Assembly: GCA_002293525.1 (NCBI GenBank)
Contig: DBDJ01000068.1
Span: 1 to 64,000, forward strand
Direction of reading: 5' to 3'
Origin: Lachnospiraceae bacterium UBA935
GTDB lineage: Bacteria > Bacillota > Clostridia > Lachnospirales > Lachnospiraceae
DNA: 64,000 bases
Shown piece by piece: positions 27,145 through 35,121 of the stretch (its first letter is position 1; each line of letters opens with the position of its first letter). The translations under genes and the position numbers were made by a program. The notes beneath the pieces were generated by a model, which was not told the DNA's origin, ran no database searches, and worked only from the letters and a program-made list of their open reading frames with translations.

Positions 27145-28352
27145 TGAACCTGGTGATTGATTGTTTTAAACTAGTCAAAGGTGCCGGTAAAAGCATCGGA
27201 ATCTACAATCTGACCAAAAGCCTGGTCGATTACCTGGCTCGGCGGCAGACGGAAAAAAGCGCGGCCGGCAACGACCGCATCATCGTATTAGGAAACCGCC
27301 ATAACCGCCCGGATTTTGCCGTTGACGGCATAATATTTGTAGAGATAACAAAGAACCCGCTGAATAAATTATCCTGCATTCTATGGGAACTGTTCGGAGT
27401 TAATGCCCGCCTAAAGAAGCATCACGCCGACCGAGTCCTGTTTCCGCGGGGCTTTGCACCTTTACACTGCTCGGTCAGGGATACCATCATCGTTCATGAT
27501 ATGATTCCTTTTTTTTACCATGAGAACTATCCCGAAGTCTTTAACCGATTAGAAAATGCCTACATCATGAACCGGCTGAAAGCATCGATCAAGCATGCCG
27601 ACCGGATCATCACCATTTCAGATACCTCACGGCAGGAAATCATGAAAAAGGTTCCGCAGTCAGCCGACCGCATCACCGTCATCTATAATGGGCTGAATCA
27701 CGTCAGTGCCCGCCCCGAAACCGCTTCTGCCGCAGAACCGCAGCCTGCCGCCGCCGCGCCAGCAATAGAAACCGCCCCCGCCTCAGAAATACCGCAGCCC
27801 GCTACCGCCGCGCCAGTCCCATCATCACATACACCCAAATATATCGCCGCAGTCACATCGGAATTGCCCCATAAAAATGCCCGCGGCATCATCAGAGCCT
27901 ATGAAGCATACTGGCGCTCCGGTACCGATCCGCTGGAACTGAAAATAGTTGGCATCGGCGATGCAGCACAGATGGTTCAGGATCCTCAGGTTCTGAAACA
28001 CATCCACTGCCACAAATATATCGGAAAATTCCAAGACATGTGTACCCTGATCGCCGGAGCGGAAATATTTCTCTTTCTATCCTATGCGGAAGGCTTCGGC
28101 TTCCCTCCCTTAGAAGCCATGCAGCTGGGAGTGCCGGTCGTCTGCTCCAACCGCAGTTCCCTTCCGGAAGTAACCGGAGCAGCAGCGATACTGGTCGATC
28201 CGGACGATGCCGCCGCCGTGGCCGCCGCCATCCGGAAAATGACTCAAGAAAACGATACCCGGGAAAATTACATCGCCGCCGGCTATGACAATATCAAAAG
28301 GTTTACATGGGACAGCCAGGGACTGCTATATGAGAAGGAATTATTCCGATGA
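27144..28352 (+). CDS. GT4-family glycosyltransferase with Ala/Pro-rich interdomain insert
   Basis: 402 aa. The N-domain shows GAGKSIGIYNLTKSLVDYL and IIVHDMIPFFYHENYP. The donor domain shows YIAAVTSELPHKNARGIIRAY and FLSYAEGFGFPPLEAMQLGVP with the E-x7-E pair. Between the domains, about residues 191-232, lies a low-complexity Ala/Pro/Glu segment (PAAAAPAIETAPASEIPQPA) encoded by repetitive DNA. Most GT4 enzymes have a short linker here, so this is a family-atypical spacer. Start overlaps the previous stop by one base (TAATG). Confidence 0.83.
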   Translation: MNLVIDCFKLVKGAGKSIGIYNLTKSLVDYLARRQTEKSAAGNDRIIVLGNRHNRPDFAVDGIIFVEITKNPLNKLSCILWELFGVNARLKKHHADRVLFPRGFAPLHCSVRDTIIVHDMIPFFYHENYPEVFNRLENAYIMNRLKASIKHADRIITISDTSRQEIMKKVPQSADRITVIYNGLNHVSARPETASAAEPQPAAAAPAIETAPASEIPQPATAAPVPSSHTPKYIAAVTSELPHKNARGIIRAYEAYWRSGTDPLELKIVGIGDAAQMVQDPQVLKHIHCHKYIGKFQDMCTLIAGAEIFLFLSYAEGFGFPPLEAMQLGVPVVCSNRSSLPEVTGAAAILVDPDDAAAVAAAIRKMTQENDTRENYIAAGYDNIKRFTWDSQGLLYEKELFR

Positions 28353-29479
28353 GTAGACTAATTATCTATGACACCACCAACTTCATAGACTTTCCGATTG
28401 GCGGCCAGCTGACCAGCATCCGCAATTTTTTACGTTATGTCTGTGAACACTACCCCCAGAGGACAAAAGACATCCTCTTAGTCGGGACTACTACAGACGA
28501 AGAGCTGACCGGACAAATAAAACAGCTGGACATCTTCGGTCAAAAGCTCCGTTTCCTGCCCGTAGCGACAGCGGAAAAGGATCTGGCCAACATCAAGAAA
28601 TCCCTCCGTTTCCGCTATGCAAAAGGACTGCTTACTCATCGTAAAACCCTCAAATTAACCAAAAGCGACTGTCATTACATCCACACTCCGGAAGCCTATG
28701 GCATAATAAAACTGCTTTGCCCAAGGGCCATCTGCCTCCTATGTTCCCATGGCAGTTATTTTAACATGGAAAAAGGCTTCCGCTTTCACCGCAAAAACAA
28801 ACTTATCCTGAAAGGCTTTCAGCTTTACTTAAAATGGATCCTGCGCAATGCCAAAACAATCTTCATAATGGATGACGACAGCGAAGAACAATATAAAAAA
28901 TACAATAAAAATCTCCAACGCGTTCAAAATTCCATCATCTGCCCGGCCACTGTTACCAAAAAGAGACATGAAGGTACCGATTTCCTTTTCGTCGGAAGAT
29001 TATCCCGTGACAAACGGGTCGAGCCGATTATCCGTGCCGTCCTCTCCATGACCGACGACTGCCGCCTGACAGTAGTGGGCAACGGCGAAGACTACGACAA
29101 CCTGATCGGCTATCAGTCAGAGCGAGTGAAATTCATCGGCGCCGTCCCCCCCGAAGCCGTAAAAGACCATATGCAGTCAGCCGATATCCTGGTCATGAAT
29201 TCAGTTTTTGAAGGCCTTCCGATGACAATACTGGAAGCATTAAGCCATGGCCTTCCTGTCATTACCACCAATGTAGGCGCTATCGGCGATGCCGTAAGGT
29301 TCGGCCTGGACGGCGAAGAAACCGACGGTACCCCGGAAAAAATCAAAGAAGCCGCCGAACATATCATGGCCGATTACGACAGCTATGCGCAAAACGCATT
29401 TCAACGCGCCAAAGAATATGACTACCGAACCGTAAATATAAAAATCTATGACACCCTATGCCAATTTTGGAAGGAATAA
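28349..29479 (+). CDS. GT4-family glycosyltransferase
   Basis: 376 aa. N-domain opens with IGGQLTSIRNFLRYV. The donor domain begins DFLFVGRLSRDKRVEPIIRAV and contains NSVFEGLPMTILEALSHGLPVITT with the E-x7-E pair. The central stretch (residues 80-200) is basic and hydrophobic, as expected of a membrane-associated enzyme. Start overlaps the preceding stop by four bases (ATGA). From about this gene onward the coding strand turns from G-rich to C-rich. Confidence 0.83.
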   Translation: MSRLIIYDTTNFIDFPIGGQLTSIRNFLRYVCEHYPQRTKDILLVGTTTDEELTGQIKQLDIFGQKLRFLPVATAEKDLANIKKSLRFRYAKGLLTHRKTLKLTKSDCHYIHTPEAYGIIKLLCPRAICLLCSHGSYFNMEKGFRFHRKNKLILKGFQLYLKWILRNAKTIFIMDDDSEEQYKKYNKNLQRVQNSIICPATVTKKRHEGTDFLFVGRLSRDKRVEPIIRAVLSMTDDCRLTVVGNGEDYDNLIGYQSERVKFIGAVPPEAVKDHMQSADILVMNSVFEGLPMTILEALSHGLPVITTNVGAIGDAVRFGLDGEETDGTPEKIKEAAEHIMADYDSYAQNAFQRAKEYDYRTVNIKIYDTLCQFWKE

Positions 29480-29496
29480 CGTGATCTTTGCCATCG

Positions 29497-29680
29497 GTAT
29501 CATGAAAGCAGTGCTTCCATGATACTGATGGCCATTCGGCCAATGTTAATATATGTTCATCCAATTGATAAGTGTAACCGGACTGCACTAAAGCAGTGCT
29601 TCCATGATACTGATGGCCATTCGGCCAATGTTAATATATGTTCATCCAATTGATAAGTGTAACAGGACTGCACTAAAGCA
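29497..29680 (+). repeat. 85-bp tandem duplication with hairpins
   Basis: The unit starting AAAGCAGTGCTTCC at 29505 recurs at 29590 and its first bases again at 29675, giving just over two nearly identical copies. Each carries TGGCC-ATTC-GGCCA, a tight hairpin. The first copy is preceded by an arm GTATCATGAAAGC (29497) that pairs with GCTTCCATGATAC, making a 12-13 bp stem. No gene is seen between 29480 and 29759. The spacing is unlike CRISPR. Confidence 0.85.
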
Positions 29681-29720
29681 ATAAAGCCGTTTATAAAAAA
29701 TAGTTTGATCCAGTGCAATA

Positions 29721-29729
29721 TGCTATAAT
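29721..29729 (+). promoter_or_regulatory. Extended -10 promoter before the GT2 pair
   Basis: TGCTATAAT with TATAAT at 29724-29729; the -35 is weak. The GT2 ATG lies 31 bases further on behind GGAG. It suggests a secondary start site inside the long operon. Confidence 0.4.
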
Positions 29730-29759
29730 AAAACGTACAACAACCCTGCGGAGTATATC

Positions 29760-30824
29760 ATGCCAAATAAAATGATCAGTATTATAGTACCAGTATACAA
29801 TGTAATGCCTTATCTAGACAGGTGCATCAGCAGCCTCCAGAGACAGACCTACCAAAACATCGAAATTATCCTGATCGATGACGGTTCTACAGACGCGAGC
29901 AGCTCCATGTGTGACTGGTACGGCGAGGACGACCCCCGTATTCAAGTCATCCACAAAAAAAACGGCGGCCTGATGTCAGCCTGGAAAGCGGGCGTCAGTG
30001 CCAGCCGCGGCGCCTACCTGTGCTTTGTAGACAGCGATGACTGGATCGATCCCTGCATGATTACCGAAATGGCAAACCATCTCCTCTTCACACCAGGCGA
30101 AATCATCTGCTGCAATTATGTAATAGACCGAACCGACAGCACGGCCAAACAAAAACATGGCCTCCCCCCCGGAAACTACCACACCGCCACCGCAAATCTC
30201 TTCACCCGCATCCTAGGCAATGAAAATCGCAGTATCTCCCTGTCAAGATGCATGAAACTGATTTCCCGCGAACTGATTACCGACAATCTCCACTACTGCA
30301 ACCAAAAACTAAAAATGGGAGAAGACCTCAACATCATATTGCCCGCCCTGCTGGACAGCAAACGCATTGTCATCATGGAAGACGCTTATTATTACCACTA
30401 TTTCTACAACCCCTCGTCCATAGTACATGCCTACGACCACGGCCTATATGAAAACATCCGCCTGCTCAAAATAGTCATGAACAACGTCTTCAAAGACAAA
30501 GTACGGCTGAATCAACTCCCCGTCCCCAAACAGTCCATAGAAGACCAATGCGGCAGGGAGTACCTCTTCCTGCTGATGCTGGCTCTAAAAAACGAAGCCC
30601 GAGGCAACCCCCAAAGAACCTACCTCAGAAACATCAAAACCATATGTATTCAAGAAAAAACCCCGCAACTGATCCGCCGCCACCCCATCCGAGTAATGAA
30701 AAAATCGGACAAACTCCTATACCTAGTCCTAAAATACCCTTACCGCCCCCTCATTTGTCTCTTACGCACAGCGACAAAATTATTTTACCACACCCGCAAC
30801 ACCCCAAAACCCACAAAGAAATAA
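29760..30824 (+). CDS. GT2-family glycosyltransferase
   Basis: 354 aa. GT-A motifs: IISIIVPVYNVMPYLDRCISSL-like start, IDDGSTDASSSMCDWY, then CFVDSDDWIDP near residue 90. The usual SARNxG is altered to MSAWKAG, so the nucleotide loop is atypical. Coding bases become markedly C-rich and G-poor toward the 3' end. The C-terminal 80 residues are basic and proline-containing. GGAG lies 9 bases upstream. Confidence 0.8.
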   Translation: MPNKMISIIVPVYNVMPYLDRCISSLQRQTYQNIEIILIDDGSTDASSSMCDWYGEDDPRIQVIHKKNGGLMSAWKAGVSASRGAYLCFVDSDDWIDPCMITEMANHLLFTPGEIICCNYVIDRTDSTAKQKHGLPPGNYHTATANLFTRILGNENRSISLSRCMKLISRELITDNLHYCNQKLKMGEDLNIILPALLDSKRIVIMEDAYYYHYFYNPSSIVHAYDHGLYENIRLLKIVMNNVFKDKVRLNQLPVPKQSIEDQCGREYLFLLMLALKNEARGNPQRTYLRNIKTICIQEKTPQLIRRHPIRVMKKSDKLLYLVLKYPYRPLICLLRTATKLFYHTRNTPKPTKK

Positions 30825-30847
30825 CAAGAGCGGAGGATCTATCACCA

Positions 30848-31927
30848 GTGCAAAAAAACCAACAAGACAAAATCCAACAAGACAAAATCAGCATAATAGT
30901 ACCAGTACACAACGGCCAAGCCTACCTCACCCCCTGCATAGAAAGCATAACGGCTCAACCCTCCCCCCCCCTCCCCGAACTGGAAATCATCATTATCAAC
31001 GACGGTTCAACGGATAATACCGCCGCCATCTGCCACTCCCTATCAGAACACCATCAAAACATCCAAATCATCACCATGGAAGACCTCGGAGTATCATGCG
31101 CCCGCAATGCCGGCCTATCAAAAGCCACCGGCAATTATATTACCTTCATTGATGCCGACGACCGCCTCCTGCCAGGAACCCTTCTTTACTTATGGGAACT
31201 GTCGGTCCGCACAGACAGCGACATCACCGGCTGCGGATTCACAGCCTGGCACAACGAAGCAGACCTCCCCCAAAACCCCACCCCCCCTCACCCCAGCCCC
31301 ACAGAACCAAAAGAAGATATTGACGTTCCCCACCATAAAGAGCTATCATATACAGGGATGCACTTCATCGACCAAGGCATCCTAAACGGAGACACCCGCT
31401 GCTGGGGCAAGCTCTACCGCCGCCAATGCATAACCGCACTGACATTCCAAGAAAACCTGACCATCGGCGAAGACATGCTCTTCCTCCTAGCCGCCACTCA
31501 ACAAGCAAACAAAATAACCACCACCGACTATAAAGGATACGCCTATTTCCAAAACCCCAACGGAGCCATGAACCGTATTTTCAAGGAAAGCTACATGGAT
31601 CAGATCACCTGCTGGCAGATAGCCACAGAAAGAATCGCAACACTCCGCCCCGACCTAAACTACAAAGCCGCCGGAATCATCCTGATCTCCATCATGCTCA
31701 CTGTAGGAAAAATAGCCGAACTACCAAAGCACTTACGCAAGCAACACCAAACCAAACTCACCCACTGCCACCACCAGCTAAAACAAACCCTAAAAACCCC
31801 AGGAGCTTACCCCTCCCTAAACAAAAGCTATCGCTTAAAAATAACCATCTTCAAGCGATTCCCCCAAATATATACAAAAGCCTACAACCTTTACCACAAC
31901 CTAAAACATACCAAACCCAATAATTAA
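30848..31927 (+). CDS. GT2-family glycosyltransferase with Pro/His-rich insert
   Basis: 359 aa. Core motifs: ISIIVPVHNGQAYLTPC, INDGSTDNTAAIC, GVSCARNAGL and TFIDADDRL near residue 98. A Pro/His-rich loop (about residues 139-164, PQNPTPPHPSPTEP) is inserted where relatives have a short turn. GTG 30848 is chosen since GGAGG lies about 11 bases upstream and homology begins just after it; the same frame is open far upstream only because the DNA is so C-rich. Coding strand is extremely G-poor. It is unlike the neighbouring genes in composition, which may mean recent acquisition or biased mutation. Confidence 0.75.
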   Translation: MQKNQQDKIQQDKISIIVPVHNGQAYLTPCIESITAQPSPPLPELEIIIINDGSTDNTAAICHSLSEHHQNIQIITMEDLGVSCARNAGLSKATGNYITFIDADDRLLPGTLLYLWELSVRTDSDITGCGFTAWHNEADLPQNPTPPHPSPTEPKEDIDVPHHKELSYTGMHFIDQGILNGDTRCWGKLYRRQCITALTFQENLTIGEDMLFLLAATQQANKITTTDYKGYAYFQNPNGAMNRIFKESYMDQITCWQIATERIATLRPDLNYKAAGIILISIMLTVGKIAELPKHLRKQHQTKLTHCHHQLKQTLKTPGAYPSLNKSYRLKITIFKRFPQIYTKAYNLYHNLKHTKPNN

Positions 31928-32015
31928 ACAAATAAAAAACAAATAAAAAACAAATAAAAAATAAATAGATAACAAATAGTTAAATAAACAAATAAACAAA
32001 TTAATACAATCCCCA
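31922..32015 (+). repeat. A-rich tandem repeats of ACAAATAAAA type
   Basis: Starting at the GT2 stop, four or more copies of a 10-11 bp unit ACAAATAAAAA drift into AACAAATAGTTAAATAAACAAATAAACAAATT. It abuts the long palindrome at 32044. Confidence 0.8.
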
Positions 32016-32043
32016 CTACCAGTCCAAAACAATATGTGGATTA

Positions 32044-32343
32044 GGCCCTATGCAGCGGGGGAAGGCGGGGCGGGCGGCGGCGGGAGCTGGGCTAACTGGC
32101 TTTGGCGATTTTGGGAGCGATCTTAGCGATCCTTAGTAGCCCCCACCACAGTACAGTAATGTGCGGACACGGATGTCCGCACAAGTCAGCACGCGCCAAG
32201 GAGGGCGCTTGCTGACGGTTACGGGAACTACCGATCACGGAGAGGGGATACTTAGGATCACTTAGATCGCGGACACATGAGCCAAAGCCAGTTAGCCCAG
32301 CTCCCGCCGCCGCCCGCCCCGCCTTCCCCCGCTGCATAGGGCC
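32044..32343. repeat. 300-bp structured palindrome with perfect 63-bp arms
   Basis: Bases 32044-32106 and 32281-32343 are exact reverse complements. Their GC-rich sequence (runs of GGGGCGGGCGG) contrasts with the AT-rich left flank. The 174-base core holds a second imperfect 19-bp stem (32118-32136 with 32251-32269, 16 of 19 pairs). It also holds a perfect 9-bp hairpin (GTGCGGACA/TGTCCGCAC, 32161-32182) and a 12-bp hairpin with one mismatch and loop AAGGAG (32185-32216). No long open frame fits the core. It may be a structured RNA, a terminator/attenuator, or a foldback mobile or replication element. It ends 34 bases before the pyruvyltransferase ATG. Confidence 0.9.
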
Positions 32344-32377
32344 GGGGAACATCCCCCCCCAGACAGGAGCCCCAACC

Positions 32378-33559
32378 ATGGAAAAAATCATCTTCTACAT
32401 GCACGCCGGCAGCGGCAACCACGGCTGCGAAGCCATCCTCAACAGCATCCTGAAAATGCTCCCCCACCCCGCCGCCGTTATCACCAACAGCGTCCAAGAA
32501 GACCTCACCTATTCGCTGCGCAACACCTGCGACCTCCTCCAAGAGCGCCAATTCTCCAACCACCGGGCCGCCCACATACTATACTACCTCTACCGCAAGC
32601 TGACCGGCGACAAAGAAAGCTTCATCCGCTACCGCTATCACAAAGTTTTCTCCCAGCCCCCCCCGGCCCCCCCTCTGGCAATTTCCATTGGCGGAGATAA
32701 CTACTGCTATGATATAATGGTAAAGGATCTGATCCTAGCCAACAGCGCCTTCCACAAACAAGGAACCAAAACCGTCCTGCTAGGCTGCTCCATAGAACCA
32801 GAGCTGTTACACGACCCGGCAATCATCCGTGACATGAACACCTACACCGCAATCTACGCCCGGGAATCGATCACCTACGAAGCCCTGAAACCCATCCTGG
32901 CCAAAGAAACGCAGCTCTTCCTATACCCTGACCCAGCCTTCACGCTGGCAAGAAAAGATCTGCCGCTCCCCCAAGGCTTCACCGACCATAACACCGTCGG
33001 CATCAATATCAGCCCGATGATCCAAGACAAAGAAGAAACCTCAGGAGTCACCATGACCGCCTACCGGACGCTCCTGCAGTTCATCATCGCCAACACCGAC
33101 ATGCAGATTGCCTTAATCCCCCACGTCGTATGGGAACGCAATGATGATCGCCGCCCGCTCCAGGAACTTTACACTGCCTTCCGCCACACTGGCAGGGTAG
33201 TCATGATCCCAGACGCAAGCTGCGAAGAACTAAAGGGCTATATTGCCCGCTGCCGCCTGTTTGTCGGCGCCCGGACGCACGCGACAATAGCCGCGTATTC
33301 CAGCCTCATCCCGACACTGACGGTCGGATACTCCGTGAAGGCGCGGGGAATTGCCAGAGACCTTTTCGGTACCGACGAACATTTCGTCATCCCGGTTCAG
33401 TCACTCCGCCAGGAAACCGACCTGACCGCCGCATTCCAATGGCTTATGCAGGAAGAAGATGCCATCCGCCATAAACTGACCGCCATCATGCCGGAATACC
33501 GCCATCAAGCCTTACAACAAGGGAAAGAAGTAGAAAAGCTATGGGCAGAGTTAAACTAG
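32378..33559 (+). CDS. Polysaccharide pyruvyl transferase family protein
   Basis: 393 aa, PF04230/CsaB type. Family features: FYMHAGSGNHGCEAIL near residue 6, SIGGDNYCYD near 101, ILLGCSIEP-like VLLGCSIEPELL near 129, YARESITYEAL near 159, then GINISPMI near 208 and VGARTHATIAAYSS near 298. It transfers pyruvate from phosphoenolpyruvate to a sugar, forming a ketal that adds negative charge. AGGAG lies about 10 bases before the ATG. Translated immediately after the 300-bp palindrome and overlapping the Wzx gene by 19 bases. Confidence 0.85.
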   Translation: MEKIIFYMHAGSGNHGCEAILNSILKMLPHPAAVITNSVQEDLTYSLRNTCDLLQERQFSNHRAAHILYYLYRKLTGDKESFIRYRYHKVFSQPPPAPPLAISIGGDNYCYDIMVKDLILANSAFHKQGTKTVLLGCSIEPELLHDPAIIRDMNTYTAIYARESITYEALKPILAKETQLFLYPDPAFTLARKDLPLPQGFTDHNTVGINISPMIQDKEETSGVTMTAYRTLLQFIIANTDMQIALIPHVVWERNDDRRPLQELYTAFRHTGRVVMIPDASCEELKGYIARCRLFVGARTHATIAAYSSLIPTLTVGYSVKARGIARDLFGTDEHFVIPVQSLRQETDLTAAFQWLMQEEDAIRHKLTAIMPEYRHQALQQGKEVEKLWAELN

Positions 33560-35121
33560 CAGCCAGAAATATCGCCTTCGGCTACATCAGCAATGTCATC
33601 ACGGGTCTCTTGGGCTTCCTCCTCCGGACCGTTATTATAAACCAGCTCGGCGATGCCCTGAACGGGGTAAACGATCTATACACGAATATCCTTTCCGTAC
33701 TCTCCATGGCCGAACTGGGAATCGGAACTGCTTTGAATTACAGCCTTTACGCCCCGGTAGCCCGTAAGGACTATGCTAAGATCAAGGCTTATATGATGCT
33801 TTATAAGAAAGCCTATATCACCATTGGCGGCATCATAGCCCTGTTAGGGGCGGGAGTCGCCCCCTTTTTACCTTATCTGGTGACCATGCCAGAAGGGATT
33901 GAGATTGCCGTCAGGGATCTTACGGTCTACTACTTTATTTTCTTATTCAATACGGTTAGTACTTATTTCGTGGCCTATAAATACAGCCTGGTCAATGCAG
34001 AACAAAAGAACTACATCCAGACCAATGTGATCACCCTGACCAAGATGATCACAGTAACCGTACAGATACTGATTATCTACCTGACTCATGACTTTTTCTG
34101 GTACCTGATCTCGGCAGCAGTCATCGAACTGTTCCAGAAGATCTTTGTCAGCCGCTATCTGGACAGGCTCTACCCCTATTTAAAGGATAGAACGGCAGAG
34201 GCTGACGGAACCGGTCATTCGTATCAGCGCGAAAGCGGGAAACTTTCAAAAGAAGAAACCGGCACGATCGTGACGAAAACCAAGGCGCTGATGTTGCATA
34301 AAATCGGTGATGTTGCGAGGCTACAGACCGACAGTATGATAATTTCTTCCTTCATCGACGTTTCAGTGTCCGGCTTTGTAGGCAATTATAACTTGGTCAT
34401 TTCCTTTGTGTCTAACTTCGTGAACATTATTTTTAACACGGTCATGACCAGCTTCGGCAATCTGATTGCCACGGAATCAAAGGAAAAGCAGTATGGTATG
34501 TTTCAGGTATACCGCTTTACCGCTTGCTGGATCTATGGGTTCTCGGCGGTCGGCTTCTTTGTCTTATTATCGCCGTTGGTCCGGCTGTGGCTGGGCGAGG
34601 AAAAAGTCCTGGAAACGGCGGTTACCTCATGGATATTGATTGATTATTATTTTAAGGGCGACCGGATTGTACTGTCCAACTTTAAGACGGCAGCCGGCAT
34701 CTTTGAACAGGATAAATACCTGCCGTTGCTCCAAGGCTTGGTCAATCTGGTGATATCCATTGCTCTGGTACAGCGCATCGGTTTGGCCGGCGTGTTTATC
34801 GGAACGCTAGTATCCGGCCTGATTGCCAATATTGTCCGTCCTTTGATTATTTACCGGGTCTGTTTTGACCGAAAAGCGACGGGTTATTTTATGGATCTGC
34901 TGAAATATCTGGCCGTCATAGCCGTAACGCTGGCATTCAGTATGGCGGCTGGGGCCGGACTGATGCCCGAGGTGACGGTGCCGGGCTTTGTCTTGACGGC
35001 GATTGCCGTCACCGTTATCTTTAACGGGATCTTTATCGCTTTATTCAGGAAAAGTAACGAGTTTATGTATGTATGGAAGCTGTTTACGGGAAAAATCATC
35101 GCCGGGAGGGAAAAACAGTGA
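33541..35121 (+). CDS. Wzx-type lipid-linked oligosaccharide flippase
   Basis: 526 aa polytopic protein, about 14 helices. Start RNIAFGYISNVITGLLGFLLRTVIINQLG and TNILSVLSMAELGIGTALNYSLY fit the PST/MATE-like flippase family. A soluble loop (about residues 220-245) separates the two six-helix halves. It should move the undecaprenyl-linked repeat unit outward. It overlaps the pyruvyltransferase by 19 bases and the hydrolase by 4 (GTGA). A truncated flippase (44215) and another complete one (57440) are also in the window. Confidence 0.85.
   Translation: MGRVKLAARNIAFGYISNVITGLLGFLLRTVIINQLGDALNGVNDLYTNILSVLSMAELGIGTALNYSLYAPVARKDYAKIKAYMMLYKKAYITIGGIIALLGAGVAPFLPYLVTMPEGIEIAVRDLTVYYFIFLFNTVSTYFVAYKYSLVNAEQKNYIQTNVITLTKMITVTVQILIIYLTHDFFWYLISAAVIELFQKIFVSRYLDRLYPYLKDRTAEADGTGHSYQRESGKLSKEETGTIVTKTKALMLHKIGDVARLQTDSMIISSFIDVSVSGFVGNYNLVISFVSNFVNIIFNTVMTSFGNLIATESKEKQYGMFQVYRFTACWIYGFSAVGFFVLLSPLVRLWLGEEKVLETAVTSWILIDYYFKGDRIVLSNFKTAAGIFEQDKYLPLLQGLVNLVISIALVQRIGLAGVFIGTLVSGLIANIVRPLIIYRVCFDRKATGYFMDLLKYLAVIAVTLAFSMAAGAGLMPEVTVPGFVLTAIAVTVIFNGIFIALFRKSNEFMYVWKLFTGKIIAGREKQ

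Noticed and set aside
29497..29680. CRISPR-like array
   Set aside because: Only two copies of a long 85-bp unit with no distinct spacers and no cas genes; it is a tandem duplication.
30548..30847. 100-codon upstream extension of the GT2 at 30848
   Set aside because: Overlaps the previous GT2 in another frame, is Pro/Lys-rich nonsense open only because the DNA is G-poor, and lacks a ribosome binding site.
32092..32575. Leftward Gly/Ala/Val-rich frames over the palindrome and pyruvyltransferase start
   Set aside because: They mirror the GC-rich arms and the complement of the real gene; no start signals or family features.
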